Below, one piece after another: positions 1 to 7,440 of a stretch of 10,232 nucleotides of DNA. The stretch covers positions 1 to 10,232 of the forward strand of contig JBDTCS010000018.1 of the NCBI GenBank assembly GCA_039923455.1, given 5' to 3'. The DNA comes from JBDTCS01 sp039923455. GTDB lineage: Bacteria > Bacteroidota > Ignavibacteria > Palsa-1295. The first letter of the stretch is position 1; every line of letters starts with the position of its first letter. The position numbers were made by a program, and so were the translations under genes. The notes under the pieces are model-generated. The model was not told the origin of the DNA and made no database searches. It was given only the letters and a program-made list of their open reading frames with translations.

Positions 1-1270
1 GCCGGATGGTGGACAGATGTATTGCGTCATCGTCGATCGCTTGAGCAACGCTATCAGCTTCCCTCGCTATCAGTTGGTCAAGTTCGAGCCACATCCGAGC
101 GGAGCAAGTAGCGTGTTTGGAATTAAAGAATTTACGAGTGCTGTGAAGCCGCTCTTTAATAGTGGTAATCCGGATTCGAGCTTTGGATTTGCTATGCGTA
201 TCGTGCCTAACTCGAACCCACTCATGGGTCAGATGATCATGTCAAGCAATGACAATAACGATCTTTCGCTTGTCAGCTTCCGCGCAGATGTTGGTGCGCC
301 CATCGCGCTCACTGCGGGCACGCAAATACCACGTTCTATTCTTCCCGATACCGTTGATTTCTTCGCTGGTTACGGTGGCGATGTTATCGCAACAAGTTCG
401 CAGCGCGGTAACGGCGGCGACATGATGTTCATCGGTCGCAGTGATTCATTAATCTTCACAACGCATGAACGTGAGGATGATATTCATAAACGCGGTGTAT
501 GTTCCGGTGTGTGGTTGTATGATATGAACGGCGGCGGTAGCGCACAGCTAATCTACAATGACCCGAACAAGCAGGAAGTCCAGCCGATCTGGGTTCCGAT
601 GCCTCCGGTTGTGATTCCTCCGGTGAAGCCGGGCTACGTAACGCTCGGAACGCAGAGCCTCGATTTTGGCACGCATGATTTTACGAAAGATACCATCCTC
701 CATATCACAGTGACGAACACTTCGTCGAAGAATGTGATGTTGGATGATGTCACGATCAGCGGTACGGACGCAACGGATTTTACAATCGCGGGTAGTAGCA
801 AGGGCGGAAGCAAGCCTTGGGCGCTGGCAGTTGGTGATTCGAACGTGTTCTCAATCGCATTCACTGCCACGAGTCCTGCTCGTACCGAGCATGCTACTCT
901 GACGGCGTACTTTGCCGGTTCACCGGATAGCACACGTACTGCGACGCTGACGGGCGTGTCGCATAAGCCCACAGGCGGTTACGTTCAGCCTACGGCAGAG
1001 CAAATGCTCTCGCTGACTGTCTCGCCGAATCCGACACACAGCTCGACCGTCGTTGCTTACACAGCTCGTGTCACAGCATCGGCACAGATCGAGATCCGTG
1101 ATGTACTCGGTCGTATGATTTATGCAACGACACCGGAGAAACTTGGCGCAGGCGAGTCACGTCAGTTCCACTTCGACGCTAAGGCACTCAAGCTTTCGGA
1201 TGGTGTCTACTATTTGACTGCAAAGATCGGTGGTGATCACTTCACGCGCGAGATCGTCGTAGCGAAGTAA
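1..1270 (+). CDS. Secreted protein with propeller-like region, Ig-like domain and type IX sorting tail (5'-truncated)
   Basis: The reading frame is open from base 2, upstream of the first ATG at 17, so this is the C-terminal part of a longer protein whose signal peptide lies outside the window. Counting from the ATG at 17, residues 1-195 are beta-rich with repeated short turns and an ending like QPIWVP, which recalls TolB/PD40-type propeller blades. A proline-rich linker follows at about 194-206. Residues 208-316 look like an ASPM/Hydin-type ('choice-of-anchor D') Ig fold, with the motif LDFGTHDFTKDT. Residues 330-417 are a typical type IX secretion type A sorting domain: LTVSPNPT, then IEIRDVLGRMIY, then LSDGVYYLTAKIGG and a basic end REIVVAK. 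By family knowledge such proteins cross the outer membrane by the Por system and are released or anchored after the tail is cut. The ligand or enzymatic role is unknown. The sorting tail is secure; the propeller assignment is weaker. Confidence 0.88.
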   Translation, partial: PDGGQMYCVIVDRLSNAISFPRYQLVKFEPHPSGASSVFGIKEFTSAVKPLFNSGNPDSSFGFAMRIVPNSNPLMGQMIMSSNDNNDLSLVSFRADVGAPIALTAGTQIPRSILPDTVDFFAGYGGDVIATSSQRGNGGDMMFIGRSDSLIFTTHEREDDIHKRGVCSGVWLYDMNGGGSAQLIYNDPNKQEVQPIWVPMPPVVIPPVKPGYVTLGTQSLDFGTHDFTKDTILHITVTNTSSKNVMLDDVTISGTDATDFTIAGSSKGGSKPWALAVGDSNVFSIAFTATSPARTEHATLTAYFAGSPDSTRTATLTGVSHKPTGGYVQPTAEQMLSLTVSPNPTHSSTVVAYTARVTASAQIEIRDVLGRMIYATTPEKLGAGESRQFHFDAKALKLSDGVYYLTAKIGGDHFTREIVVAK

Positions 1271-1293
1271 GTTTTATAGTTAAGACTATATAC

Positions 1294-1328
1294 AAAAAAC
1301 CACCGCCTGAAAGAGACGGTGGTTTTTT
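1294..1328. terminator. Bidirectional rho-independent terminator
   Basis: A perfect 12-bp inverted repeat pairs AAAAAACCACCG (1294-1305) with CGGTGGTTTTTT (1317-1328) around an 11-base loop. The GC-rich core is flanked by A6 on the left and T6 on the right, so transcripts from either strand end in a U-run. It lies 23 bases after the stop of the plus-strand secreted protein and 13 bases beyond the stop of the minus-strand membrane protein, so it can serve both converging units. A second small hairpin, GCCTAA (1332-1337) with TTAGGC (1342-1347), sits beside it and covers the minus-strand stop codon. Confidence 0.9.
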
Positions 1329-1341
1329 ATTGCCTAATCTT

Positions 1342-1683
1342 TTAGGCGGAAACTTCTGTAGAAATTCTGAGTGAGTTCTGCTCTGGACGAAACTTGAAAT
1401 AGTAATATGCTCCGAGCACCGGTGGACCGATCACATAAAAACCAAAGAACCACAAACGCTTTTTCGGATGTGCAATCCCTTCGTTCGTGCGGCAGTGATG
1501 CGAAAGTGGTTGTGAAGCTACGATCGCGAACATGATCATAATCCCGGTCAGGATCATTTGTGGAATTACGTACTTTGATTCGACCAACCCGAACATCGCG
1601 AGTGTGTTATAGGTCGAGAGCGGCGAGATCAACACGTAAAGCGAGAGTGCCACAAGGAGTGCTTTGAAATTTTTCGTTGGCAT
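1342..1683 (-). CDS. Small three-helix membrane protein of unknown function
   Basis: This gene encodes 113 residues and is not recognised as a named family. Hydrophobic segments lie at about residues 6-22, 39-57 and 77-96. The segment between helices 2 and 3 carries HHC and a basic patch (HPKKR). The polar tail after residue 98 has the mixed charges of a soluble end. It starts at an ATG 27 bases after the dciA stop and on the same strand, so it is probably the last gene of the dnaN-recF-dciA transcript, which the terminator at 1294-1328 would then close. No Shine-Dalgarno sequence is visible, as for its neighbours. Nothing in the sequence links it to replication. The position could simply reflect read-through expression. 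Confidence 0.7.
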   Translation of the reverse strand: MPTKNFKALLVALSLYVLISPLSTYNTLAMFGLVESKYVIPQMILTGIMIMFAIVASQPLSHHCRTNEGIAHPKKRLWFFGFYVIGPPVLGAYYYFKFRPEQNSLRISTEVSA

Positions 1684-1710
1684 GAATCTCGTATTGAATT
1701 TTGATTAAAT

Positions 1711-1995
1711 TTATTTCCAGTGAATGTCCGTCACTTCGTTAATTCCGAAGTGACGATGGAGTTTGGAAAGTATCTCCGTCTTTCGCATTGTTAGTTCATA
1801 ACGCCAGACAGCGTTCGTCACTTTTACACTTAGCACACCTTTGTCAAGCTTTTCCGGCGTAGTAACTTCCGCTACTTTTTCTCCAACAATCTCGGGCCAA
1901 GAAGAAAGAATCGTGTATTTCCGCGCCTTTTCCTCCATTCCGAATTCTCGGAGCGTTGCATTCATCATCTGTCCGAGTGCACGTGGCCTTCCCAT
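1711..1995 (-). CDS. dciA: DciA-like protein (DUF721), putative replicative helicase loader/operator
   Basis: The 94-residue product matches the DUF721/DciA pattern. It has an N-terminal helical part (MGRPRALGQMMNATLREFGM), then W33-P-x-I-V-G38, T46-P47, G53-VLSVKV, and W64-x-x-EL, in the order and spacing expected of the KH-like fold. DciA proteins are known to bind DnaB and help place the replicative helicase in bacteria that lack DnaC/DnaI; members downstream of recF are common. It starts 19 bases after the recF stop, so the two are almost certainly co-transcribed. The protein is short but seems complete, lacking the long disordered tail found in some lineages. Family membership is well supported. 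The helicase-loading role here is inferred from the family. Confidence 0.85.
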   Translation of the reverse strand: MGRPRALGQMMNATLREFGMEEKARKYTILSSWPEIVGEKVAEVTTPEKLDKGVLSVKVTNAVWRYELTMRKTEILSKLHRHFGINEVTDIHWK

Positions 1996-2014
1996 TCGAA
2001 GCGATTAGAAATGT

Positions 2015-3181
2015 TTAGTTGGAGCTGACTTGCTCGACATGTCCCGCATCCACAAGGAATAGCGAGTGCAGTCCGTTCCTGAACTCGAGCGAGCGCTCGA
2101 AAATTGCCCTATCGGCGGAGGTTATGAACGTCTGACCGAAGTCACCACTTGTCGCGAGTTCCAAAAGTTGCGCTGCACGTCCGGTATCGAGTTCGCTGAA
2201 CACATCATCGAGCAAGAGTATCGGGGTTTCACCGGTTGCTTCACGGAGGAATTGATACTCAGCGAGCTTCATGCTGACAAGCAACGTTTTATGTTGACCT
2301 TGTGATGCGCAATCGCGAGCAGATTGTCCGGGGTTGATGAAGAGCGCGATATCGTCGCGATGGGCGCCGATAAGCGAGGTGCCTCGGCGCAATTCATCGC
2401 GCTCGAGCTTCATCAATTCTTCTCGAAGTAATTCTTGGCAGTCACGCTCGGTGACAACATCGAGATCGATTCCCATCGGTTGATACCGCAGGGTGGGTTC
2501 TTCTTTGCCATCGGCGAGTAGTTTGTAGGCTGCGGTAAGGAATGGATAAAACTCGATCGTGAATTCTGCACGTCTTCGCATTACTCGTGCGGCATGTCGA
2601 ACAAGCAGATCTGTCCACGGTTCAAGTAATGTGGAGAGTTGCAAGAGGCTACGGCGATCGGTCCTTGCATCGTTAAGTATTGCGTTGCGTTGCTTGAGTG
2701 CTCGCTTGAACTCAAGCTCATCCTCGAAATATGTACGACTCGCTTGCGAGAGCACCATGTTGAGAAACCGACGTCGCTCAGAAGGTGGTCCGCTGGTGAT
2801 AATTTTGTCGTCAGGAGTTATCACAACAACCGGTGAACGCCCTATCAGTTCGCCGGAGGATCGCAAGCGTTCGTTGTTCGCCGTGATCGTCTTGCGAACA
2901 GGCGGACCACCCGCAAGTTCAACCTTCACGCGGTGTTGAACTCCGAGATCTGATTTGAAACTCGCTTCAATTCGCAAATTGTCATCCCCGGAAGCAATAA
3001 GCACCGCATCCGAGTGTGTGACAAAACTTTTGGTTATGGTTGTGAAGCTCAGCGCTTCGAGCAATGAGGTTTTGCCGGCGCCGTTCGGACCGCTAAAAAT
3101 ATTAACGCGCGGAGCAAACGGCGAGACGAACGTATCCCGATGATTGCGCACTCGGGAAAAATGGAGACTCTCAGCTCTCAC
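2015..3181 (-). CDS. recF: DNA replication and repair protein RecF
   Basis: The product is an SMC-like ATPase that acts with RecO and RecR to load RecA at single-strand gaps. Its 388 residues are near the usual length. The Walker A motif GPNGAGKTS is at about residues 31-39. The RecF-specific segment TPDDKIITSGPPSERRRFLN is at 122-141. GAHRDD at 272-277 corresponds to the usual GPHRDD. The ABC signature SQGQHKT is at 293-299, Walker B ILLLDD at 321-326, and the D-loop SELD at 329-332. All ATPase elements are intact. The chosen start is GTG at 3181, which puts LHFSRVRNHR where RecF normally begins. No ATG fits, and no Shine-Dalgarno is seen. It lies 33 bases after the dnaN stop and just before dciA, the classical clamp-recF-DUF721 order. 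Confidence 0.97.
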   Translation of the reverse strand: MRAESLHFSRVRNHRDTFVSPFAPRVNIFSGPNGAGKTSLLEALSFTTITKSFVTHSDAVLIASGDDNLRIEASFKSDLGVQHRVKVELAGGPPVRKTITANNERLRSSGELIGRSPVVVITPDDKIITSGPPSERRRFLNMVLSQASRTYFEDELEFKRALKQRNAILNDARTDRRSLLQLSTLLEPWTDLLVRHAARVMRRRAEFTIEFYPFLTAAYKLLADGKEEPTLRYQPMGIDLDVVTERDCQELLREELMKLERDELRRGTSLIGAHRDDIALFINPGQSARDCASQGQHKTLLVSMKLAEYQFLREATGETPILLLDDVFSELDTGRAAQLLELATSGDFGQTFITSADRAIFERSLEFRNGLHSLFLVDAGHVEQVSSN

Positions 3182-3214
3182 GCTAGTATGGAGTCCGAAA
3201 AAATAGGAATCGAC

Positions 3215-4330
3215 TTATCCGTTCAGACGAACCGGCATGACGAGCATGAACAAATCTTCGGTGCCTTGTTTCACTGGCTCCAAAATCGCTGCACGTGTCG
3301 GAGTCGAAAATTTAAGCGTGATATCTTCCGTGTCGAGATGGCTGAGCGCATCTTCGATGAACTTTCCATTGAAGCCGATCGTGAGATCATCCTGGCCGTA
3401 ATCACAAGGAATGAACTCTCGGGCCTCACTGCCGGCATCGAAGTTCTCAGCGAGTATCGACATCTGATCCTTCGCGAGCTGGAATTTCAGTTGGCGCGTT
3501 GTCTGATTCGAAAAAATAGAAACCCGTTTCACCGAACGGAGCATTGCATCTTTTGAGATAAAAAGCTGCTTGTCATTCTCACGTGGAATTACCGCTTCGT
3601 AATTTGGATAACGCTCATCGATCAACCTCGAGAGCACCCAAGTATCTTCGTTACGAAATTCGACATGTGTCGGACCAAACGAGATCGTGATCTCCTCGTC
3701 TTCGGTAAAACTTTTTGCAACGAGCGAAAGCGCCTTCGAAGGAATAATAATATCAAGCTCCGACTCCGTCTTCATGTTCGCATTGAACATGCGCACGAGC
3801 CTGTGTCCATCGGTCGAAACTGCTCGCGTGCCATCGGGCGAAAACTGAAAGAGCACGCCCATCATGCTGGGGCGAAGTTCATCGGTGGAAACTGCGAAGA
3901 GCGTCTTGGAGACCATGCGGCGCAAGGTCTGCGCGTCGATCTTGATGCTGCCCTCAGGCTTGAAATCAGCGGCGATATTCGGAAGTGCGGCAGTCTCGTC
4001 GACCGTTAGTGTGTAGTTTCCTTGCGCGGTTTGTATCTGTGCGCGACGCGTTGTGGTGTCAAGCGTGAAGGTCAGCTCGCCATCGGGAAGTGCGCGAATG
4101 ATCTCATAAAAAAGCTTTGCCGGAATATTCGCGGTGCCGTCCGTTTTGCCGGTGACCTCGATCGAAGCACTGACCGTGATCTCAAGATCTGTGCCTGTCA
4201 GCTTAAGATCATTGCCCTTAAGCGTCGTCAGCACTGTTTCAAGCTGTGCAAGCGTGGACTTCGATGGAATGACAGCTATTACTTTGGAGAGCGCTTCCTG
4301 GAGCAAGCGGATGTGGGCAGAAAACTTCAT
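3215..4330 (-). CDS. dnaN: DNA polymerase III beta subunit (sliding clamp)
   Basis: The product forms the ring-shaped clamp that tethers DNA polymerase III to DNA and recruits many repair proteins. From the ATG at 4330 it has 371 residues, the normal size for three repeated clamp domains. Diagnostic segments are the first-domain stretch with PSKSTLAQLETVL and KLTGTDLEI, the middle-domain DGHRLVRM, and the C-terminal LFMLVMPVRL that forms part of the partner-binding pocket. The frame extends to a TTG at 4345, but that would add only MQGYT. The ATG at 4330 starts with MKFSAHIRLL, as in clamps, and has AAGG about eight bases upstream, one of the few Shine-Dalgarno-like sites here. It leads the dnaN-recF-dciA group. 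dnaA, often next upstream, is replaced by a VWA protein gene 235 bases away. Confidence 0.97.
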   Translation of the reverse strand: MKFSAHIRLLQEALSKVIAVIPSKSTLAQLETVLTTLKGNDLKLTGTDLEITVSASIEVTGKTDGTANIPAKLFYEIIRALPDGELTFTLDTTTRRAQIQTAQGNYTLTVDETAALPNIAADFKPEGSIKIDAQTLRRMVSKTLFAVSTDELRPSMMGVLFQFSPDGTRAVSTDGHRLVRMFNANMKTESELDIIIPSKALSLVAKSFTEDEEITISFGPTHVEFRNEDTWVLSRLIDERYPNYEAVIPRENDKQLFISKDAMLRSVKRVSIFSNQTTRQLKFQLAKDQMSILAENFDAGSEAREFIPCDYGQDDLTIGFNGKFIEDALSHLDTEDITLKFSTPTRAAILEPVKQGTEDLFMLVMPVRLNG

Positions 4331-4565
4331 CGTGTAACCTTGCAAAAAAGAAATGATCCAAAAAAATATGATGCGAAACCGTTACCGGAGCGTTGGCAGA
4401 AATTCCGAAGCGTTCACAGAAGTGAGACCTGCAAAATCTTCGAAACAATTTTTGGCTAATTGGCTAACAGCAGGTTGCAAAAATAGCTCCCGATTCTTGA
4501 TGTAAGAGCAGAAATCTTATGAACAGCCGCTCGGAATTATTCACTATCGCGCAAAGGAGCGAGCG
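4331..4565 (-). promoter_or_regulatory. dnaN upstream region with candidate promoter and tandem octamer
   Basis: This 235-base gap lies between the VWA gene stop and dnaN and most likely carries the dnaN promoter. On the minus strand TATTTTTG (4485-4478) fits the TAnnTTTG -7 box known from Bacteroidota, but no matching TTTG element is seen about 20 bases upstream. A tandem octamer TTGGCTAA-TTGGCTAA runs over 4452-4467 on the plus strand, and would lie in the early leader if that promoter is used. No terminator with a U-run follows the VWA gene, so read-through into dnaN is possible. No cluster of DnaA boxes is seen, so this does not look like an origin. Confidence 0.3.
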
Positions 4566-6113
4566 TTAGTGTATTTTTTTGATCTTTCGGTGCTGCTGCC
4601 ATGTGGAAACTCGGCGGACAGCTTGGCGCCAAAGCCACTTAAAGACGATATCCCAAGAGGAGCCCGTCTTGTCGCCGCCCATCTCGAGCAAAAAGCGGAG
4701 ATCGCGAAGATCTTCCTCTGTCATCGGAACAGAGAGTGCACCCGAAGGCTCTCCTTTGCTCGTCGATTTCGAACTTTTGCCGTCGCTTAGATAGGAGTTC
4801 AGGAGCTTAAGCAGTCGTTCATTGATCGCGAGCAATCGCGAGCGAAGCTCGACATCGGTCTCATACTTCAAAAGAAAATTAATGTGATCGTGAAGTATTG
4901 CGAGCTTCTTGGTGACGTCGGTGGTTTGGAATTCCTCGCTCTCATGCTCAAGCGTCAACGAAAGCTGCTCAAGATCTACAATAGTCTCGGCATCGGCACG
5001 AAAAATATTTGTCTCATTAAAATCATCGACGTTGATATACACCGTCGAGAGTCGTTCGAGCTCGTGCCCGAGCCGCTCACCGAGTATACGTTTGCGGGCG
5101 GTGATCTGCTGACGCACAGTTGCGAGTGTACCAGCGAGTTGCTTATGCTTTGCGGTTGCCTCCGATTGCTTGAGCGCACGGACGATCGCTTCTTCCTGAT
5201 GTTGCAGATCTTCGAGCGGCACATCATGAAAGTTTTTGCTCGCACGAAGATGATCGTCGATGAATGCATCCGAAGGAAAAATCTGCACGTGACCGATCTT
5301 GACCGTATGAATCTTGATCTGATCATCCATGTGCTCACGAATCAACTCTTCCTGCAACACAACGGCACCGTCGGTGATGATCAAAATTTCCGCGCCGGAA
5401 AGATATTCCTGCTCGTGAATATCCTTTAGCGTTTGAATGAGAGCGCGTTGAAGTACGGTGCCATCGCCCAGATGGGAAAGCCGGAGAGTGTACCGCAATA
5501 GCGCGTCAAAGCTGGGCTGGTCGATCGCAGTATGCACATCGCCGACATGATCATCAAACGTTCGCACGCTCACAAATCCCATCTCCTTCATATTGCGTTT
5601 CAGGAAATGATAGAGAATCGCTTTGGCAAGTTCGATGCGATGATGCGTGGACATCGAACTCGAAGTATCGAATAGAACGAATACTTTTTGCTTGCGGCTA
5701 TCATAACCGAAGCTATTGCTCACATCTTCGATCGGCAAGATTTTCGGTGCCTTGGCAACCGGCATCCAAAGTGTTCGCTCGGCAAGCTTCTGATAAAATA
5801 GGCGATCGGGCAAGAGAAATTGCGACGGATAAATGCGCGCAATGTCCCGATGGCTTTGCATGAGGTCAGCCTCGTATTCATCTCCGGAAGGGACTTCGCG
5901 TTGGAAATCGTCAATGAAATCGCGTTGGGAAGATTGACCGAGCGTCGGAAGTTTCAGCGCCGGTAGGAGTTGCTTGTGCAAGATCGAATCTTCGTCTTCG
6001 AGCACTCGCGCGATTTCAAATACGGCGGTGACATCGGCGGGAAGGTGCTCGTATATGTGGCTAAAAAAGCCAAACTCCTCCATCGCCTTAAAAAAACCGC
6101 GTTCGCTCGACAT
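4566..6113 (-). CDS. VWA-domain protein, probable partner of the MoxR-type ATPase
   Basis: The product has 515 residues, no signal peptide and no membrane segment, so it should be cytoplasmic. Residues 1-140 form a mostly helical N-terminal region. A von Willebrand factor A domain runs from about 143 to 290 with a complete metal-ion site: D149-x-S151-x-S153 after a buried strand (VFVLFDTSSSMS), T219 in GDGT, and D248 in IITDG. Residues 300-445 are highly charged and helical and may form a coiled coil; a Ser/Lys-rich linker lies near 445-455. The last 35 residues are basic and Trp-rich. VWA proteins next to MoxR ATPases are known to act as target-selecting partners (RavA–ViaA, NorQ–NorD, CbbQ–CbbO). 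Unlike ViaA, whose VWA domain is C-terminal, the domain here is central, so direct orthology is doubtful. The gene begins 54 bases after the phosphoesterase stop. Confidence 0.88.
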   Translation of the reverse strand: MSSERGFFKAMEEFGFFSHIYEHLPADVTAVFEIARVLEDEDSILHKQLLPALKLPTLGQSSQRDFIDDFQREVPSGDEYEADLMQSHRDIARIYPSQFLLPDRLFYQKLAERTLWMPVAKAPKILPIEDVSNSFGYDSRKQKVFVLFDTSSSMSTHHRIELAKAILYHFLKRNMKEMGFVSVRTFDDHVGDVHTAIDQPSFDALLRYTLRLSHLGDGTVLQRALIQTLKDIHEQEYLSGAEILIITDGAVVLQEELIREHMDDQIKIHTVKIGHVQIFPSDAFIDDHLRASKNFHDVPLEDLQHQEEAIVRALKQSEATAKHKQLAGTLATVRQQITARKRILGERLGHELERLSTVYINVDDFNETNIFRADAETIVDLEQLSLTLEHESEEFQTTDVTKKLAILHDHINFLLKYETDVELRSRLLAINERLLKLLNSYLSDGKSSKSTSKGEPSGALSVPMTEEDLRDLRFLLEMGGDKTGSSWDIVFKWLWRQAVRRVSTWQQHRKIKKIH

Positions 6114-6167
6114 TCGAAATTACCGTATGTTCTGCTTCACACTTTTGCGAGATCCTTGTTGGGACGC

Positions 6168-7319
6168 TCAGCCGCCAAACTCAATATCAAAGCACATGAT
6201 CTCCGGTGTGTTCCCGATTCTCACGGGCGGCCCCCATGTTCCGGCACCGCAAGATACGTACACGTGCGTGTTGCCTTTCTTTTTGTAGCCCCAGCTTACT
6301 TCGTACACTCGCTTCGTAATATAACTCAGCGGCCATATTTGTGCGTGATGTGTGTGTCCGGAAAATTGCAAGTCAACACCGTTTTCCTCTGCCTCTTCCA
6401 AATGGAAGGGCTGATGATCGAGCAGAATAACGGGTTTTGATGTATCGACAGTCTGCATCAATTCCGCGAGCGATTTCCGTCCTTTGCCGTTTATCGTTGG
6501 TGCGCTCCGATCTTCTCGACCAACGAGCGTAAGTCCTTCGACAACGACCGAGGTATCGCGAAGCCAACGCACATTGTGTTCTGCCAGATAAACACAGCTC
6601 TTCTCGACATCCCCAATATACTCGTGATTTCCTGTGATGGCAAAAATACCATATCGCGAGTGAATGGAGTCGAACAACTCTCCCAATCCTCGAGCCATAC
6701 TGGGTCGGGGATCACCGTCGACTTGATCACCGCCTAAGAGCACGATGTCAGGATCACACGAATTGATCTTCTCAACCATGTCTTGTAATCTAGAGCGACC
6801 GATGATCGTGCCGAGATGTTGATCACTCAGCGCAACGATGCGCAGTTTTTTGTGCGCGAGCGGTTTGTCGATTTTGAACGCAAGGTGCTTTACGCGCGGG
6901 TTAATTGCGTTCAGGTATCCAAAAAATATTGCGATCGTGACACCACCGACCAGCATAAGTGCAAATACCGTTCGTGCCGTGGCATAATTTTGCCGAATGA
7001 ACTCGGGATAGATCGGCACAAAATGATTGACGAGTCGAATAATATCAAGCAAGCCGAGCGCGATTAAAAAATAGACCATCATTGCGAACCAGAATGCGCC
7101 AGTCCAGACGAGCACGTCGCTCAGTATCGTCGGCGCATTTCGCTCAAGCACCTGACCTGTAAGATAGCTTAGCGCGACTACGACAAACACAGCAATGTAA
7201 TAGGGGCGCAGTGCCGTATAACTTACCAGCGCATGCCATCCATGGATAAAGATGTAATAATTTATTAGCCCATGCAAAACGAGAACTATGGAGAAGAAAA
7301 CAATAAAACGTGCAGGCAT
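6168..7319 (-). CDS. Membrane-anchored calcineurin-like metallophosphoesterase
   Basis: The 383-residue product has four hydrophobic segments at about 4-24, 40-58, 70-92 and 117-137, followed by a catalytic domain from about 158. The dimetal site is complete: D166-x-H168 in SDQHLG, GGDQVD with D198, GNHE at 230-233, H302 in LLDHQP, and GHTH at 321-324. The order and spacing fit the YkuE/LpxG-like branch of the calcineurin superfamily, whose studied members include lipid-linked pyrophosphatases such as UDP-diacylglucosamine hydrolases. The actual substrate cannot be read from the sequence. The helices place the catalytic domain at the inner membrane; which side it faces is not certain. It lies between the MoxR ATPase and VWA genes on the same strand, with a hairpin upstream at 7386-7414, and probably shares their transcript. 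Confidence 0.92.
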   Translation of the reverse strand: MPARFIVFFSIVLVLHGLINYYIFIHGWHALVSYTALRPYYIAVFVVVALSYLTGQVLERNAPTILSDVLVWTGAFWFAMMVYFLIALGLLDIIRLVNHFVPIYPEFIRQNYATARTVFALMLVGGVTIAIFFGYLNAINPRVKHLAFKIDKPLAHKKLRIVALSDQHLGTIIGRSRLQDMVEKINSCDPDIVLLGGDQVDGDPRPSMARGLGELFDSIHSRYGIFAITGNHEYIGDVEKSCVYLAEHNVRWLRDTSVVVEGLTLVGREDRSAPTINGKGRKSLAELMQTVDTSKPVILLDHQPFHLEEAEENGVDLQFSGHTHHAQIWPLSYITKRVYEVSWGYKKKGNTHVYVSCGAGTWGPPVRIGNTPEIMCFDIEFGG

Positions 7320-7385
7320 GAGTCGGTTAAAATATTATCTGAACGACGTCTTTCGGACATACAGAGTTCGGTGCGTAACGAATCA

Positions 7386-7414
7386 GCCACCCGCTTAGCT
7401 CCTAAGCGAGTGGC
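7386..7414. repeat. 13-bp inverted repeat between the ATPase and phosphoesterase genes
   Basis: GCCACCCGCTTAG (7386-7398) faces CTAAGCGAGTGGC (7402-7414) across a three-base loop. Twelve of 13 positions pair; the exception is a C·A at the fifth position. The stem is GC-rich and would form a stable RNA hairpin in either direction. It lies 26 bases past the ATPase stop and 66 bases before the phosphoesterase start. No U-run follows it on either strand, so it is not a standard intrinsic terminator. It may be a partial terminator, an RNA-processing or stability element within an operon, or a protein-binding site. Confidence 0.7.
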
Positions 7415-7440
7415 CATCATAACTCATAGACGCACGAGTG

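Noticed and set aside
4331..4565. Replication origin upstream of dnaN.
   Set aside because: No cluster of TTATnCACA-type boxes is present; the nearest resemblance, TTATGAACA at 4518-4526, has two mismatches and stands alone. There is no AT-rich unwinding block.
4528..4565. CGCTCG...CGAGCG inverted repeat just after the VWA gene as a terminator.
   Set aside because: The arms are only 6 bp, separated by 26 bases, and no U-run follows on the minus strand.
4884..5429. Long plus-strand open frame of 181 codons opposite the VWA gene.
   Set aside because: It is fully antisense to a gene with intact domain motifs, and its product is Cys/Leu-rich with no recognisable domain; it is a coding shadow.
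5970..6440. Plus-strand open frame of 156 codons across the VWA–phosphoesterase junction.
   Set aside because: It overlaps the conserved C-terminal motifs of the phosphoesterase and the VWA N-terminus on the opposite strand, and its composition is atypical.
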